Part shown: positions 1 through 11,959 of the stretch, piece by piece | How positions within the stretch are numbered: position 1 is the stretch's first letter | How the letters are laid out: each line of letters begins with the position of its first letter | Source: Humulus lupulus | Lineage: Eukaryota; Streptophyta; Magnoliopsida; Rosales; Cannabaceae | DNA: 64,000 bases | Direction: 5' to 3' | Assembly: GCF_963169125.1 (NCBI RefSeq) | Contig: NC_084794.1 | Coordinates: forward strand, 90,317,018-90,381,017 | Position numbers and translations under genes: made by a program | Notes under the pieces: model-generated | Seen by the model: the letters and a program-made list of their open reading frames with translations, nothing else | Told to the model about the DNA's origin: nothing | The model's database searches: none

Positions 1-1547
1 CACAAGTGAGCAATGCTACCAGGCATATATCATATGTCAAATATCTGAATATAGGGCATTCATCATGCTTACTTAACAATTACTAGCATAATAAAAATCA
101 TGCACAAACACAGAGACTCAAGCTCTGATCAATTTCATATTCAACATTCATGGCATGCCCTAACAACATGTTTCTCGTGCATCACATGCATCACATACGG
201 GGTGCAGTTTTCTTACCTCTGGTTCGAGCAAGAAATAACAAATGAACGACCCTTGAGAACGATCGATCCTTTAATTCCTTAGCGGTCACCTAGTCATAAC
301 CAAATATAACCTCCTTTAATGAGAATCAACTTTAAAAGGGTCTTGACCTAAACTTCACTCCCGAGACCCCGAATTGCACCCAAACGACGAGTAGATTTGA
401 TCCCGAGCCTTGCGAATTGAAACCCCGAGCCGAAAACCCTCAAAAATGCCCAAAATATGCATTAGAGAAAACATAGCGCTACCCCCCTAGTGCTACAACC
501 AGGGGAATTTTTCCCTGGCTAGCGCTATAGTGCTACCCTTTGGGCGCTATAGCGCTAGGACCAGGGAGAAATGGCCCTGGTTCTTCCTCCTTCGAATCCT
601 CCATTTCCAACCTGTTTCAAAAGCTTCCAAACACCATTTAAAACCCCAAATGAACCCAAATATCATCTACATATATCCTACGCATCACAACCCAAGAAAC
701 CCTAGCCAAAACTTCCATCAAATTCTTAACTTTCCAACTCAAAAACCAAACTGAAACTCCATGAGAAAACAGAGCAAGAACTAAGATTTTAATGGCTAAA
801 GGCTCACCTCAATCTCAGCTTAGCACCCTCTTCAATGGTAGAGCATAATCCAAAACCCTCAAGGATTAGTGCCCAAGCTTGATTCCCCAAATTGAGCTAA
901 AAAATTCAAGGAGAAAAGGTGGAGAAATGGTGCACGGGAGAGAAGGAACCTTTGCTCTATTTTTGATAAGCTTCTACAGCCTTAATGGCTTATATATATC
1001 CTTTAGGGTTAAAAGACCAAAATGCCCCTAGGGTATTTAAAGTTTTCTAAAGGCTCCCAAGGGTAAAACCGTCCTTTCCCGCCTATTTCGTTAATCATAA
1101 ATAATGCCCTCCACTTCCTGATACTTCCAATATTCTCAAATGCTAATAGATCATATCACATTACCCTTTAATTCCCGATAATGTTCTATTCATCAAATCA
1201 CCTCGAGACTCACCCCGAGCCCCAAAATTAATCCTGTTATGACCAGACTGATAACTTGCATTCGAAGATCGTCTCATGCTAAATGGCTCGAACAAATCCT
1301 CATATAATGTGGTATTATTTATAATTCACCCACATGCATGAAAATAAACAATTACGCGCTCAATGGCCAAATTACCCAAATGCCCTTACAATTAAAAATG
1401 GACACGTATGCATGCATTTTTCATCATATAATAATATATTTTCACATAAACATGCATATAACCATTTAATAGCATAATAATTAAATTATGGACCTCTCAG
1501 CCTCCTAATCAAGGTCCTAAACGTTATTAGGAAATTTAGGGCATTAC
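1..1547 (-). mobile_element. Tekay-like Ty3/Gypsy LTR, cut by window edge
   Basis: The sequence follows the LTR at 30434-33060 almost throughout (its first base matches about 31429 there), including the end GGGCATTAC and the nearby block CCTAATCAAGGTCCTAAAC. Read on the minus strand the LTR begins TAATGCCC. A TATA-like stretch (TATATATAT) lies near 988-998 on the minus-strand promoter side. Between 470 and 570 it carries repeated AGCGCT/GCGCTATAGCGC boxes. It abuts Copia coding sequence at 1548, so it was inserted into that element. Whether it is a solo LTR or the end of a longer element to the left cannot be seen. No gene is present in it. Confidence 0.8.
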
Positions 1548-4500
1548 TTTAGCTTCTTTGAAAGATGAATTCCATAGCAAGACGACAGATGTCCTTTCTT
1601 GGAATTTTTCATTGAGAAATGTTCAAGCACTTTATCAATGTAAGTTGTTTGAGATAGAACTAAGAGTCTGTTCTTAAGATCCCTAATGATCTGGATGCCT
1701 AGAACATAACTTGTTTCACCCAAATCCTTCATTTGGAATTGAGTGGTCAACCAATTCTTCACATCTAACAATTTATTAACATTGTTTCCAATGAGTAAGA
1801 TATCATCTACATAAAGAACCAAAGATACCACTATTTTATTTGCCTTCAGTTGAAAAACACAAGGCTCATTAATATTTTTTTTAAAGCCATAGGTTTTGAT
1901 TATTTCATCAAACCTAAGATTCCAGGAACGAGAAGCTTGCTTAAGTCCATAAATGGACCTATTCCACTTGCAAACTTTTCCTTCTTGTCCAACTACTTTA
2001 AATCCTTCTGGCTGATCCTAATAAATGACTTCGTCAAGCTTCCCATTAAGAAAAGATGTATTGACGTCCATTCGCCAGATCTCATAGTTGAGAGCGGCTG
2101 CTGTGGATAGGAGGATACAAATGGATTTAAGCATGGCTACCGGACTAAAAGTTTCCTCATAGTCCACACCTTCTCTTTGGGTATAACCCTTTGCCACTAA
2201 TCGAGCTTTATATGTTTCAATATATCCATCAACACCTCATTTCTTCTTATAGATCCACTTGCTCCCAATGACCCTAAAGTCACTAGGTGCTTCTACAAGA
2301 TCCCAGACTGAATTTGAGTACATGGACTCCATTTCCTGTTTCATGGCTTCGAGCCATAGTTCCTTTTTAGGGCTAGCCAATGCCTGTTTGAAAGACAATG
2401 GATCATCTTCACTAATGTCACCAAAAACCATATTGGTTTCACCATCCAAACCATAGCGAACTGGGTTCTTAAAAACCCTCCCACTACGACGAGGCTCTGT
2501 GACTGTTTACTCAAGAATAGAGGTAATTTCTTCATTTAAATTGACTTACGTCGGTCGGACATAAAGAGTGGGAATTTCATCATTAACTCATGTTGATGAA
2601 GATGGAACATTAGTTGGAGTCAATTCTTCAACCATCTCCTCTAAAACTACTTTGCTGTGTGGTTTGAAGTTTTGGACATAGTCATTTTCCAGAAAAGTAG
2701 TATTCGTTGAAGTAAACACTTTATTTTTCCGAATGACTATAGAAAAGTCAACCCCGAGTACCTTAAGGATAGCCAACAAACATGCAAACTTCAGTTCGCG
2801 GTTCTAGCTTTCCTTCCTTTTTCCTCAGGATGTGGGCGGGACATCCCCAGATTCTATAATGATGTAAACTAGGTTCACGACCATTCCAGCTTTCTAAAGG
2901 TGTTTTGGGGATTGATTTATACGGCACGAAATTGAGAATGTTGTTTGCGGTTTCAATTGCATGTCCCCAGAATGAAGTTGGCAGAGTTAAGTAACTAAGC
3001 ATGCATCTAACCATTTCCAATAAAGTTTTGTTCCGACGTTCCGCTACACCATTTTGTTGCGGAGTACCTGGTGCAGTAAGTTGTGATAAAATCCCAAGTT
3101 TAGTTAAATGATCTTCAAATTGCATATCCAAATATTCTCCACCCTTATCAGATCGCAAGATCTTTAACGTTTTACCTAATTGGTTCTGAGCCATAGCTAA
3201 GTATTCCTGAAACTTTAAAAATGTTTTTGATTTCTTATGCATTAGGTAAAGACATGAGTATCTAGAGTAATTGCCAATGAAAGTGATGAAATACTCAAAA
3301 CCACCCATGACTTGTACATTCAAAGGTCCACAAACATCTTAATGAACAAGTCCAAGTGGTTCTTTGGCCCTATCACCATTCGTAGAGAATGGATGCTTGG
3401 TCAGTTTGCCTTCTAGACAAGATTCACAGACAGGTAATTCACCTAAAGTGAGTTCCCTCAAAGGCCCTTCCTTTGTAAGTCTTTGAATCCTATCACAGCC
3501 AATGTGACCTAGTCTCAAAAGCCATAAATACATCATGTTATCGTTATCGACCTTTTGACGTTTATTGGTCCTAGGTTTAGCTACTTTGAATAAATCATTG
3601 TTAAGAGCGAGGGGTTCGTTAGGTCGTAGAATATAAAGTCCATTTTCCAAACATGCAATACACAATTGTGATCCATTGAAAGAAAAAGATATATTAGAAC
3701 TTGTGAAAGTCATAACAAATTGTTCTAATTGCAACATGGAAACTGATATTAAATTTCTACTAAAATCCAGAATAAAAAATACATCATTCAAAATTAAAAA
3801 TTTATTTCTGAACTTCAGACGAGTTCTTCCTCTAGCTTGGAGCACAATGAACGCTCCGTTCCCAACTCTAAGCATTAAGCCGTCTTTGTCCACTTCCTCC
3901 CACGATTCAAGAAGCTATAAAGAGTTGCAAACATGATTAGTAGATCCAGAATTAATAATCCAAAAAAATTTATCATTCTCTAAAACACATGTTTCTAAGA
4001 TAAATGAACTATAATCATTACCTTTGTTTTTTGCTGCAAGAAACTTGGGGCAATCTTGTTTCCAATGCCCTTTCTCTTTGCAGTGAAAACACTTACCTTT
4101 ACCTTTCTTGTTTTTCTTGTTCTTCCCCTTAGGCGTCTGTGCATTTGGTTGTGCACTCATCTTTGCAACCTTTCCAGGCTTGGGGTTGTTGTTCTGTCCA
4201 TCTTTCCTCTTGTTTCCAACTTTTGAAGACGAAGCTTGGTTAGCTTCAGCCTTAGCTGGATCAACAGTAGTAGTAGTAGTTGTCTTCTTTTCTCCTCCCT
4301 TACTTGGTCCACCCATGATAGACTCAAAAGTCTGAAGCTTGTTCATGTGCTGCATCAGACCATATTTGAGTTTATTCAACACATTGTTGGTGGTGAATGG
4401 CAGGAAAGCTAGAGAGAGACTGTTGAAGATTAAGCCGGATTGAGTTCCCTCGCCTATTGTTGCTCCATGCAGTTCAACAGCTTGAAAGTAGTATTTCATT

Positions 4501-4922
4501 TTGAACAGATTATCGTGAACATGTTGAGAAGGTGCCATCCAAGCATTGGCATATTTCTTGGTGCCCTTAAAACGAGTCTACGCTGACTTAGCACCAAACA
4601 TGTCTTGGAGCTAATCCATGATTTCGTAGGCCGTCTCGACATTCTCCATCTTTGTCTTGAGAGTGTTGACCATACTAGTCAACATGTAGTATCGTCCATT
4701 GTTGTTAGCCGCCTACCAACGCTCATACTTATCTGTCACATACTTGGTGGTTCCTTCAACTGGAACTTCCGAGGATTCCTCAATCATGACGAACTTGGAG
4801 TTGTCACCAATTAACACAATGTTTATGTTTTTCTTCCATTTAAGGAAGTTTTCTCCAGTGAGTTTCTCCATCAAAAGTTGAGAAAGGATGGGAGTAGAAA
4901 CAACCATACTTAAAACTACCAA
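1548..4922 (-). pseudogene. Copia-1 gag-pol polyprotein, decayed
   Basis: Gag starts at 4922 (MVVLSMVVSTP...). A CCHC zinc knuckle (CFHCKEKGHWKQDC) is near 4051-4092. The protease motif near 3930-3965 reads NSGS, with Asn where the catalytic Asp of DSG/DTG is expected. The GAG-pre-integrase zinc region (LGHIGCDRI, CESCLEGK) is at about 3400-3540. The integrase core (RSDKGGEY, then NGVAERRN) lies in 2763-3323. Reverse transcriptase follows, with YVDDILL intact near 1797-1814. Gag to integrase stay in one frame from 4922 to 2763 but are crossed by several stops (after ERW, in EIMD-stop-LQDM, after GAKSA, after CNSL, after GLVH). Each stop is what C-to-T change of CAG or CAA would give. One frameshift lies near 2763-2779, and reverse transcriptase continues in the new frame. 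The element is inactive. Confidence 0.9.
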
Positions 4923-7279
4923 TTATCAATAAAATAGAAATCAATCACTTTTTTCTAATTAAAACTTCTATTCACACAAATTTCAAGAAATAGCACACCA
5001 TATACCAAAAATATGTAAGATATGAGAAAAAATACCAAAAACTATCTTATCTCTATTTCTCTAGGTTTTTAACTAGTCTATGAAATGGTTGTCCTCGTTG
5101 GCGAGAGTAAAAAATGCCACTAGTTAAATAAAGTTGTAAACTTATTTAATAATGGACACCATCATTAACAACCTACTATTTGATCAAAATAAGAAGACAA
5201 AATCTCTTATTTTATGAGCTAGACCCATTATTTCGATAATCAATAGATTTAGTCCTAGTAGTCACCGTAGGGGTGAGTCTAGTAGAATTTGATCTATCTT
5301 TCGAAATTTAACCTTGTCAAAATAACTAATGAACACCTTCTGTAGAGGGACGAATCAAAGCGGCTCGAGGCCCCAATAAACTATTGACCTTGTTAAACCA
5401 ATGGTGAAGATCGAATATAATTCTTAAAATAAGCTCATTATAAAAATAGTATTTTTATTATTAATTTTTTAAAATTAATGACTATGGTTCTCCAAAAAAT
5501 TATAAGATTAAATTTTTAAAACCAAAGTCCTATAATTTTCTATTAATTCTAAAGTGTCACATTGAAACAAATTCAATTAATTTAGAATTAATTTTTTGCT
5601 AATCAATATTTATGTTTACCTAATATAATACAATTAAGTCCAACTTAGGTAAATGAGCCTTTACAATCGGGCTTGCATGGAGGAGGGCTAGGTCAAGTAT
5701 GTCATTTCCACTACTAAGGCCCCCTAACTTCCATACACGGTCCAAAAGACAAGAATTTAAACCTTCATTTTATTAATGGTTATTTATTGATTAGACCCAC
5801 TATAGTCATGCAAAGCAAATGAACATTCACAAGTTGAACCACCCACAAGAGAGGAATTTAAAATTTACATTTTCTAATGGGCCCAAATAAAACCTATCAT
5901 TTTAGGAATATTTTATTTGGAAAAATCCATATATTAAGCAAACATATGGGCCACTATATGCATCTAAGCTCAATTATAAAAATACCACATATAGTGCAAA
6001 CACACATGTTATAATTGGATGAGCCTAATCAGGTTACTATATGAGGAAGTCTATGAATTAATGCAAAAATACCACAATTTATTTTATTGCAAAAATACCA
6101 CAATTAATTTTCTAGAATTTATAAAAAATTTGAATTAATTAAATTTTTACAAAAAAAAGAAGTCAATTTAAATGAAATTTATCAACAATAAACAATAGTT
6201 AATTTAAATTTTATTTATCAACAATCAACTTGGTTTAGGTTAATTTAATTTAAATAGGATTTATCAACAATTAACCATAGTTAATTTAAACCCCATTTAA
6301 AAAAATATTTTATTAATTGGTTGAAAAAAATGATATTTTTTCAAAATTTAACTAATTTTAAATTTTAAAATCAATATCTTAACTGTTTTTTAAAAAAAAA
6401 AAATTGTGTTCTTACAACTATAAGAAAATATTTTAACCATTTAAAAATATATATATTTTAATAGTTATATGAACCCTAAAATATCTTAAAACAGTTAAAC
6501 AAATTCAATTATTCATAAAAAATCTAACTAACAAATTTCAAATTTGAAATAATTTAAATATTAAAAACTATAGAATAAACATATATTAATATTTTTAAAT
6601 AAAGATTTAATAAAAATTACAAGTACTTAAAAGAAAATATCTTCAATATCTGATATCATAATTATAATATTTTAATATATTAAAATTTTTAAAATCAAGT
6701 AGTTAGTCTATTTTTAAATTTGAATCTTTGTAGAAAATATCTAATTTTTAAATATCAAACAACAAAAATATCTTATTTTAAAAAATATTTTTAAAAGATA
6801 AAATAAATTTAATATTTTGGGTTTGACATATAAAAATCAATTTCACAATTTTATTTTCTTTAATTTTATAAAAAATATTAAAAAAAATTTGGGATGAACA
6901 GTACCCTTCACCGTGGCTGAGCTGCTGAGGAGACGAGCCTGAGGCACGTGCGCGCGGGGCGGGGTGGGCTGGCTAACGAGGTTACGCACGCAGCGCTGCG
7001 CGAGCAATTGGCAGCCAGGCAAAAAGAATTTCAAAAAAAAAATTGTGCAATTTTTTTCAAACCAAAACCATTTCTAATTAATTTTTACCATGCTTTACAC
7101 AAAATAAAGCATTTATCAAAATCAATGGCATAGAAAACACAACAAAATAACCTAAAATTGCTAATAATCACATAAAATTCAATATGCTTCATAAAAACAT
7201 GAAATCCATCATATTACTCAACACATCAAATAATTCAATTTTAAACATGTTCATGCATGAAAATAAAGATTACCAAAAG
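4923..7279 (-). other. Copia-1 long untranslated leader
   Basis: This 2.36-kb stretch between PBS and gag is very AT-rich and has no credible ORF in the sense direction. It holds a perfect 10-bp stem (5068-5077 with 5119-5128, TTTAACTAGT) about 150 nt before gag. A hairpin near 5677-5734 is shared with the Tekay element at 58.9 kb. A 120-bp GC-rich island at 6901-7020 stands out from its surroundings. Long leaders are common in plant Copia elements; the individual functions here are unknown. Confidence 0.7.
5677..5734 (-). promoter_or_regulatory. Leader hairpin sharing a 22-nt core with a Gypsy leader
   Basis: The outer stem is ATGGA (5677-5681) with TCCAT (5730-5734). The 22-nt core at 5708-5729 contains ACTACTAAGGCCCCCTAACT and is identical to 58959-58980 in the Tekay leader. 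Inner GAGGG (5683-5687) can pair with the C-run of the core. Spacing is nearly the same in both elements (26 versus 27 nt between stem and core), and the outer stems differ by paired changes. The role is unknown; packaging, dimerisation or translation control are guesses. Confidence 0.55.
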
Positions 7280-7290
7280 CTCTGAGCCAG
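7280..7290 (-). promoter_or_regulatory. Copia-1 primer binding site
   Basis: Minus-strand TGGCTCAGAGC lies 2 nt inside the LTR end. It resembles the usual plant TGGTATCAGAGC complement of initiator tRNA-Met, with a changed and shortened TAT segment. This fixes the element's orientation and the inner LTR border. Confidence 0.75.
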
Positions 7291-7292
7291 TT

Positions 7293-9153
7293 GTTGGGAA
7301 AAATTATACAGGATCTTGTTTATTTTAATGTAAATCATATATTAAACATATTAATATAAGATAGCCTAGAACATGTTTCTAAAATTGAATTCAATCAGAA
7401 ATAATGATAAGAATACTTACATTATACGCAACGAACTGAATGAGTCATTCCTTCAGTTTCTCTAACCCTTGTATCCTTTCTGTCGCAGAGTATCACTAAG
7501 AAACTGAACCGTTCTTCAATTTTCTTCACAACCTTCCAAAATATCCTTAGAATCACCTAGACTAGAGTGAGAAATTATCAACACATGAGATAGATACAAA
7601 AAGAAGAAGAATAGAAGAGAAAAATTGAGGCTTAGAAATGGACTTATGCTGTAGAGAGAATCTAAAACCTACTAGATCTTCTGATCTTCTCAGAAAACAA
7701 GTATTTTCATCTCTCACTTAGCATTCCTTTTATAGGCTCAATTATGTCACTTATTTAATTAAAAAAATAAATCAAATAATAGCCAATAATCAGCCCTAGG
7801 TCGAAATTATCATGGGTTTTAGGCCCGTGAAATTTCTCATTTAATTATAAAGCCCATCAGACTTAAAATCAAGGCATGTATTATTTTCTATTGATTAAAT
7901 TAATTGAATAATTTTTTAAATCCTTTATCGAATTAATCATTTATAGTTTTAACCTTAATTTAAACTTATTTATTAATTTAGATACCAATTTATCTTAATT
8001 AATAAATCTATCCTAATTTCTCTTTTCTTCTCTAAATTACATAACTCTGTGAAACTATCCAAAATTGACATGGTCAACTTTGATAATTCTAATTGATAAC
8101 TAAATCAATTAATTGAGACTGTCTTGATGATTTTATCCAAGGTACAATGGGGAACATGGGCCTATGAATTCAAGCTCCAATAAGTTATAATAAATTTAAC
8201 AAATAAATTTACTAACTTATAAATTCCTCGTGACTCCACTAAAGACTCGGAATCGCACTCTCGAATTCATAGAACGCTCTATAAGCAATATAGATACGTT
8301 ATTAATTATCCATTGTTACAACCATAATTGTCACTCAATCCTCTATAGACAGTCTACAATGAGATGGGACTAAAATACTATTTTACCCCCTCATTGTATT
8401 TTATCCTTAAAACACTTTGTTCCTTGTAAATGATATTTCAGTAAACTAATATTAATTACTGAAATGAGATCTCTATCATTTAGCACCTTGAACCAAACTA
8501 AAAGGAAACCATCGTTTCACTTTTCATCAGAAGCTATAGATGTTCATGTCTATGGATAACACTCCCACTCAATTATACTAATGAGTTCCCAAGATGTAAG
8601 TATGGGCTAGTCCGTTGGGTAAGTCGGTAATGAACAAGTGAAAGAACTAAAATAATACAATTAGTTAGAATACTAACCACTCAGAATAGAGATTGTATTG
8701 ACATATGGTCAACTATATGATATGACTAGAATAGATAATAATTGTATGTTTCATTATCTTATCTACTGTCAATATCGATCCAGTCCGATGTAACAAATAC
8801 ATTCGATCTTATCTACTTTGTTAATGTTCTGGAAAGAACATAACACTACAATGTGTAAGTAGATCATATGGTAGATTGGCAAGTCAATGTCAATCATGTA
8901 CACAGACTAATCTTAGGACTAACATATGTTTGAACATATAATCATATTTAAATTCCATTGTGATTACGTCACTATAAATACGATTTTCTATATGCTTGGG
9001 ATTTAATAGAAGTTTATATTAAACAAATAATCATGAAAATAAAACATGTGAGAAAAGTGATTGACCAAGTCAAGAGGTGATTTATATTCTTTTATTATTA
9101 ATAAATGAGATTGCAAAGAAATTGAGTTTTAATTAGGGCATAAATCCCCAACA
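7293..9153 (-). mobile_element. Copia-1 5' LTR (1861 bp)
   Basis: The plus strand runs TGTTGGGAAA to CCCCAACA, the inverted TG...CA borders of an LTR. The minus strand starts TGTTGGGGATTTATGCC, close to the starts of the other Copia LTRs here (TGTTAGGATTTATGCC at 41276). Its length matches the two Copia solo LTRs at 41652 (1865 bp) and 44053 (1868 bp). No gene is present in it. Confidence 0.85.
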
Positions 9154-10486
9154 ATGACTACCACTGGCAGAGGTAGGGGTCGAGGTAGAGAAACACTTAA
9201 CGCCCTTAGAACTGGAGCAATGCCTAAAGTTCTCATAGTACCCATACAAGATAAAGCGGCACCTGATAGGGAAAATGCGTGACTTAGAGAACAGTTGAGA
9301 AGATGAGAGTTAGAACTCAAACAACGATAATCGCTAGTATCACCACAACATATAATGGAGGCTTAGCGTGGGCTAATACTATGCCGAAGAACCACTTTGA
9401 ACCGCGAAAGAATGGTTGGATTTAGTAGAATCCATCTTTGACCACATGAGGTTGAACAATGAGGAAAGAATTCTGTGTGCTTCTCATCTTCTTCTCGGAT
9501 ATGGTGAAGAAAACATGTGATGTGTCCACCATGACCTAGGCCGAGTTTGTTCAAGCTTTCAACAAAAAATATTTTACGGTTGCGATCCTTGCTACTTGAG
9601 TAGATGAATTCGTGGCATTGACAAAAGACAACTCAACAATGACGGAGTATGCATAGAAGTTCGACCAACTAGAAAAATTTGTAGCTGATATGGCACCAAC
9701 AAAGACATTAAGGATTCGTCAATTTGTAAGGGGATTGAACCCATGATTTCTCGGGATGTGAAGCTTACAAGTATGGGAGAAACTACCTATGCTGAGGCCT
9801 TAGAACAAGCTTCAAATCGGACCTACTGGAATATCATATATTGAACGACAAGGCTGCCAGAAGAGAAGCATGGAAGAATAATGGAGGAAAAAATGACAAC
9901 AAAAAGAAGCCCTCAGAATTTAAAAGAGGTGATGCAGAGAAAAGGAACAAGGTAACAACAGCAACAATAGCAACCGCGACAATTATGTTGAATATCCCTG
10001 TTGCTCGAAGTGTCAAAGTATGCACCAAAGAGGTCACCTATTTCATTTGTGGCCATGAAGGTCACCTAAAAAGAGATGGTCTGCAACTAAAGAGTGAACC
10101 AAAGCATTATGGGGAGAAGAGGGACGAGAAGTTGGTACTAGGTTGAGTTGTTGCCTTAACTCAGGGTGAGGCGGAGGCTAGTAACAAAGTGGTGACATGT
10201 CAGATCCCTATTTTTGATAAGTTATGTACAATATTATTTGATTCTAGAGCTACACAGTCTTATGTATCTGTAGAGATGATAGAGAGACTAGATAGACCTT
10301 GTGAAAATTTTAGAGAAAGGTTTGTCATTGAGTTACCCTCGGGAGAGGTAATGATATCATCTAGAGGAGTGTATGATATCCCAATGAAATTGAAGGTAGG
10401 GAGTTGCCAGGGGATCTGATAGAGTTAGAGGTGAAAGAATACAATGTGATCTTGGGCATGGACTGGTTGGCAAGACATGGAGCTAG
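9154..10486 (+). pseudogene. Tekay-like Gypsy element C: gag and protease part
   Basis: It begins ATGACTACCACTGGC (MTTTGRGRGRGR..., the usual RG-rich gag start) directly at the Copia-1 LTR border. A gag core (DEFVALTKDN, KFVADMAPTK, RQFVRGLNP) follows across several stops. A degraded zinc knuckle (FICGHEGHLKRD) is near 10040-10080. The protease (LFDSRATQSYVSVEM, where DSGAT is expected) is in 10189-10419. The segment ends in [10 protein letters not shown] at the CACTA insertion and resumes at 18514. Many stops and frameshifts make it a fossil. The leader and 5' LTR would lie beyond Copia-1, outside the window. Confidence 0.85.
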
Positions 10487-11178
10487 CACTACAAGAAAAA
10501 ACAGTATTCATAACACTTAAAAACTGCTAACCGGGATTATTGATAGCACTTCTGAAAATGCTAACATAGCCCCTGTTATTAAAAGTCCAGTCTTTTCTAT
10601 AACAGTTTTGGAATGTTATGTTCAGTGTTATCTTAAACTATTCAATAACACATTTTTAGGTGCTATAATATTCAAATAATAACATTTAGATAGAGTTTTT
10701 GGTTATAAATTTGAAGTTTAATCTTGTACTTTTTTCATAACACTTTTCAACTGTTACATTTGATTATTTTGATAACATTTTTAGTTTGTTATATTATATA
10801 AACCATAACGATTTTTTACGCTTATAATATGTTTTTAAATCATAACATATAGTAATAAAATTTTAAATTTTATTTTGATAAGTATACTTATATGATTTTT
10901 TTTTAATTAAAAGATTTTCATTATTGTATTTTGATAAAAAAAAATTCAAAATTAATCATAAAATATAATTCTCAATATATTGATAAACCATAAGTATTAC
11001 ATTAAACAATAACTAATTCAAACCATGAATGTGTCTACTTCATGAGATCTTAGTTCTAACTTAAGTTTGAAAGCATAACATAATAAAGTTTCTTAGAACA
11101 TTTTTTACTTCAAAAATGAAAAACAAAAACATTACAAGATACACAAAAGTAAACCATGCATGAAACTTGCTCCATCCT

Positions 11179-11454
11179 TCAATTCATCATCCTTTGTGCA
11201 CTTGTCCGGAAGACAAAATTCTCACATTCTATGATATCCCTTTGGGTCTGGTTGACAAGTCCTGGAATTGATTTGAACCTAAAACAGCACATATGGACAT
11301 TAGACACATTATTTCCCTTAAAACCAAATAGATTATTACATAGATATGCATGAACATCAGATGAGATGAACCTCATACCACTAGCTATTTTGCATAGCTT
11401 AATGATTATATGTGCTAAAGACAAAAAAAAATGGAGATGCTTAAAAATTAACAA
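11179..11454 (-). other. Unrecognised ORF inside CACTA element
   Basis: An open frame of 91 codons reads, in its middle, ASGMRFISSDVHAYLCNN and FKSIPGLVNQTQRDIIEC. The composition looks protein-like (mixed polar and hydrophobic, Cys-containing) rather than low-complexity. I do not recognise the family. It runs in the same direction as the UPF0114 exons and may be a captured exon from another host gene. It could also be a chance frame. Confidence 0.3.
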
Positions 11455-11799
11455 ATACCTCTAAAAGATTTCATTAACCCACTTGGAATCTAAACTAACA
11501 TGTATTTAGCCCAGGTAATGAATGTATGCTATACTATAATTTTTACAGACTTATAATGAAATATCACTGGATCATTGTGCCAAGAACTTAAACAACTCTG
11601 AATTGTAGTAAATGGCTGGATGTTATTTGGGGATTGAACAGAGTTAATTAAACAAAGAGAACAAGCACTTAATTAAACTTTAAAGCATGATTTTTAAACA
11701 ATTTCATGAACAAATTAGATATAGGTCAAAATTCATAAACTAATTTGCAGACATATCAGAGAACTCTTATAGCAAAAAAAAAAAAAAAAAAAACCTCAC

Positions 11800-11959
11800 C
11801 AACATCCATTGCTTCATCTGTTAATGCAGCCACTGTAAACACAACTCCTAACAAACCCTCAACAGCCAGAGTTATTGCATGAGCTTCACTAGCAACTAAG
11901 ACTGTAACAAACCCATGGACAAGGCAAGCCAAGATGACAACCCAAGCAGTAACAAGTTC
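11800..11959 (-). other. Exon-like segment, hydrophobic, unidentified
   Basis: The segment is open in one frame and bordered by good plant splice signals: acceptor TTTCAG before 11959 and donor GTGAGG after 11800. It encodes ELVTAWVVILACLVHGF, then VASEAHAITLAVEGLLGVVF, which look like two membrane-spanning stretches. A second open piece upstream (about 12141-12310, LYEESYETLYVFIAPYCL...) ends at a GTAAG donor. It may be part of a captured membrane-protein gene. The family is not recognised. Confidence 0.35.

Larger units (their letters stand above)
1548..9153 (-). mobile_element. Ty1/Copia retrotransposon (Copia-1), 3' part missing
   Basis: In minus-strand order: 5' LTR (9153 to 7293), PBS, a long leader (7279-4923), then gag, protease, integrase and reverse transcriptase. 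The coding part stops in the middle of reverse transcriptase/RNase H at 1548, where a Tekay LTR begins, so RNase H and the 3' LTR are absent from the window. At 9154 it abuts the gag start of a forward Gypsy element. The 5 bases there (ATGAC) are the expected target duplication, but the partner copy lies outside the window. Confidence 0.9.

Noticed and set aside
7948..8100. Possible small RNA or tRNA gene near the Copia LTR
   Set aside because: No cloverleaf, no A/B box, and the sequence is part of the LTR.
9129..10037. Minus-strand frames of 63-67 codons over gag of element C
   Set aside because: They are opposite the recognisable plus-strand gag remains; chance frames.
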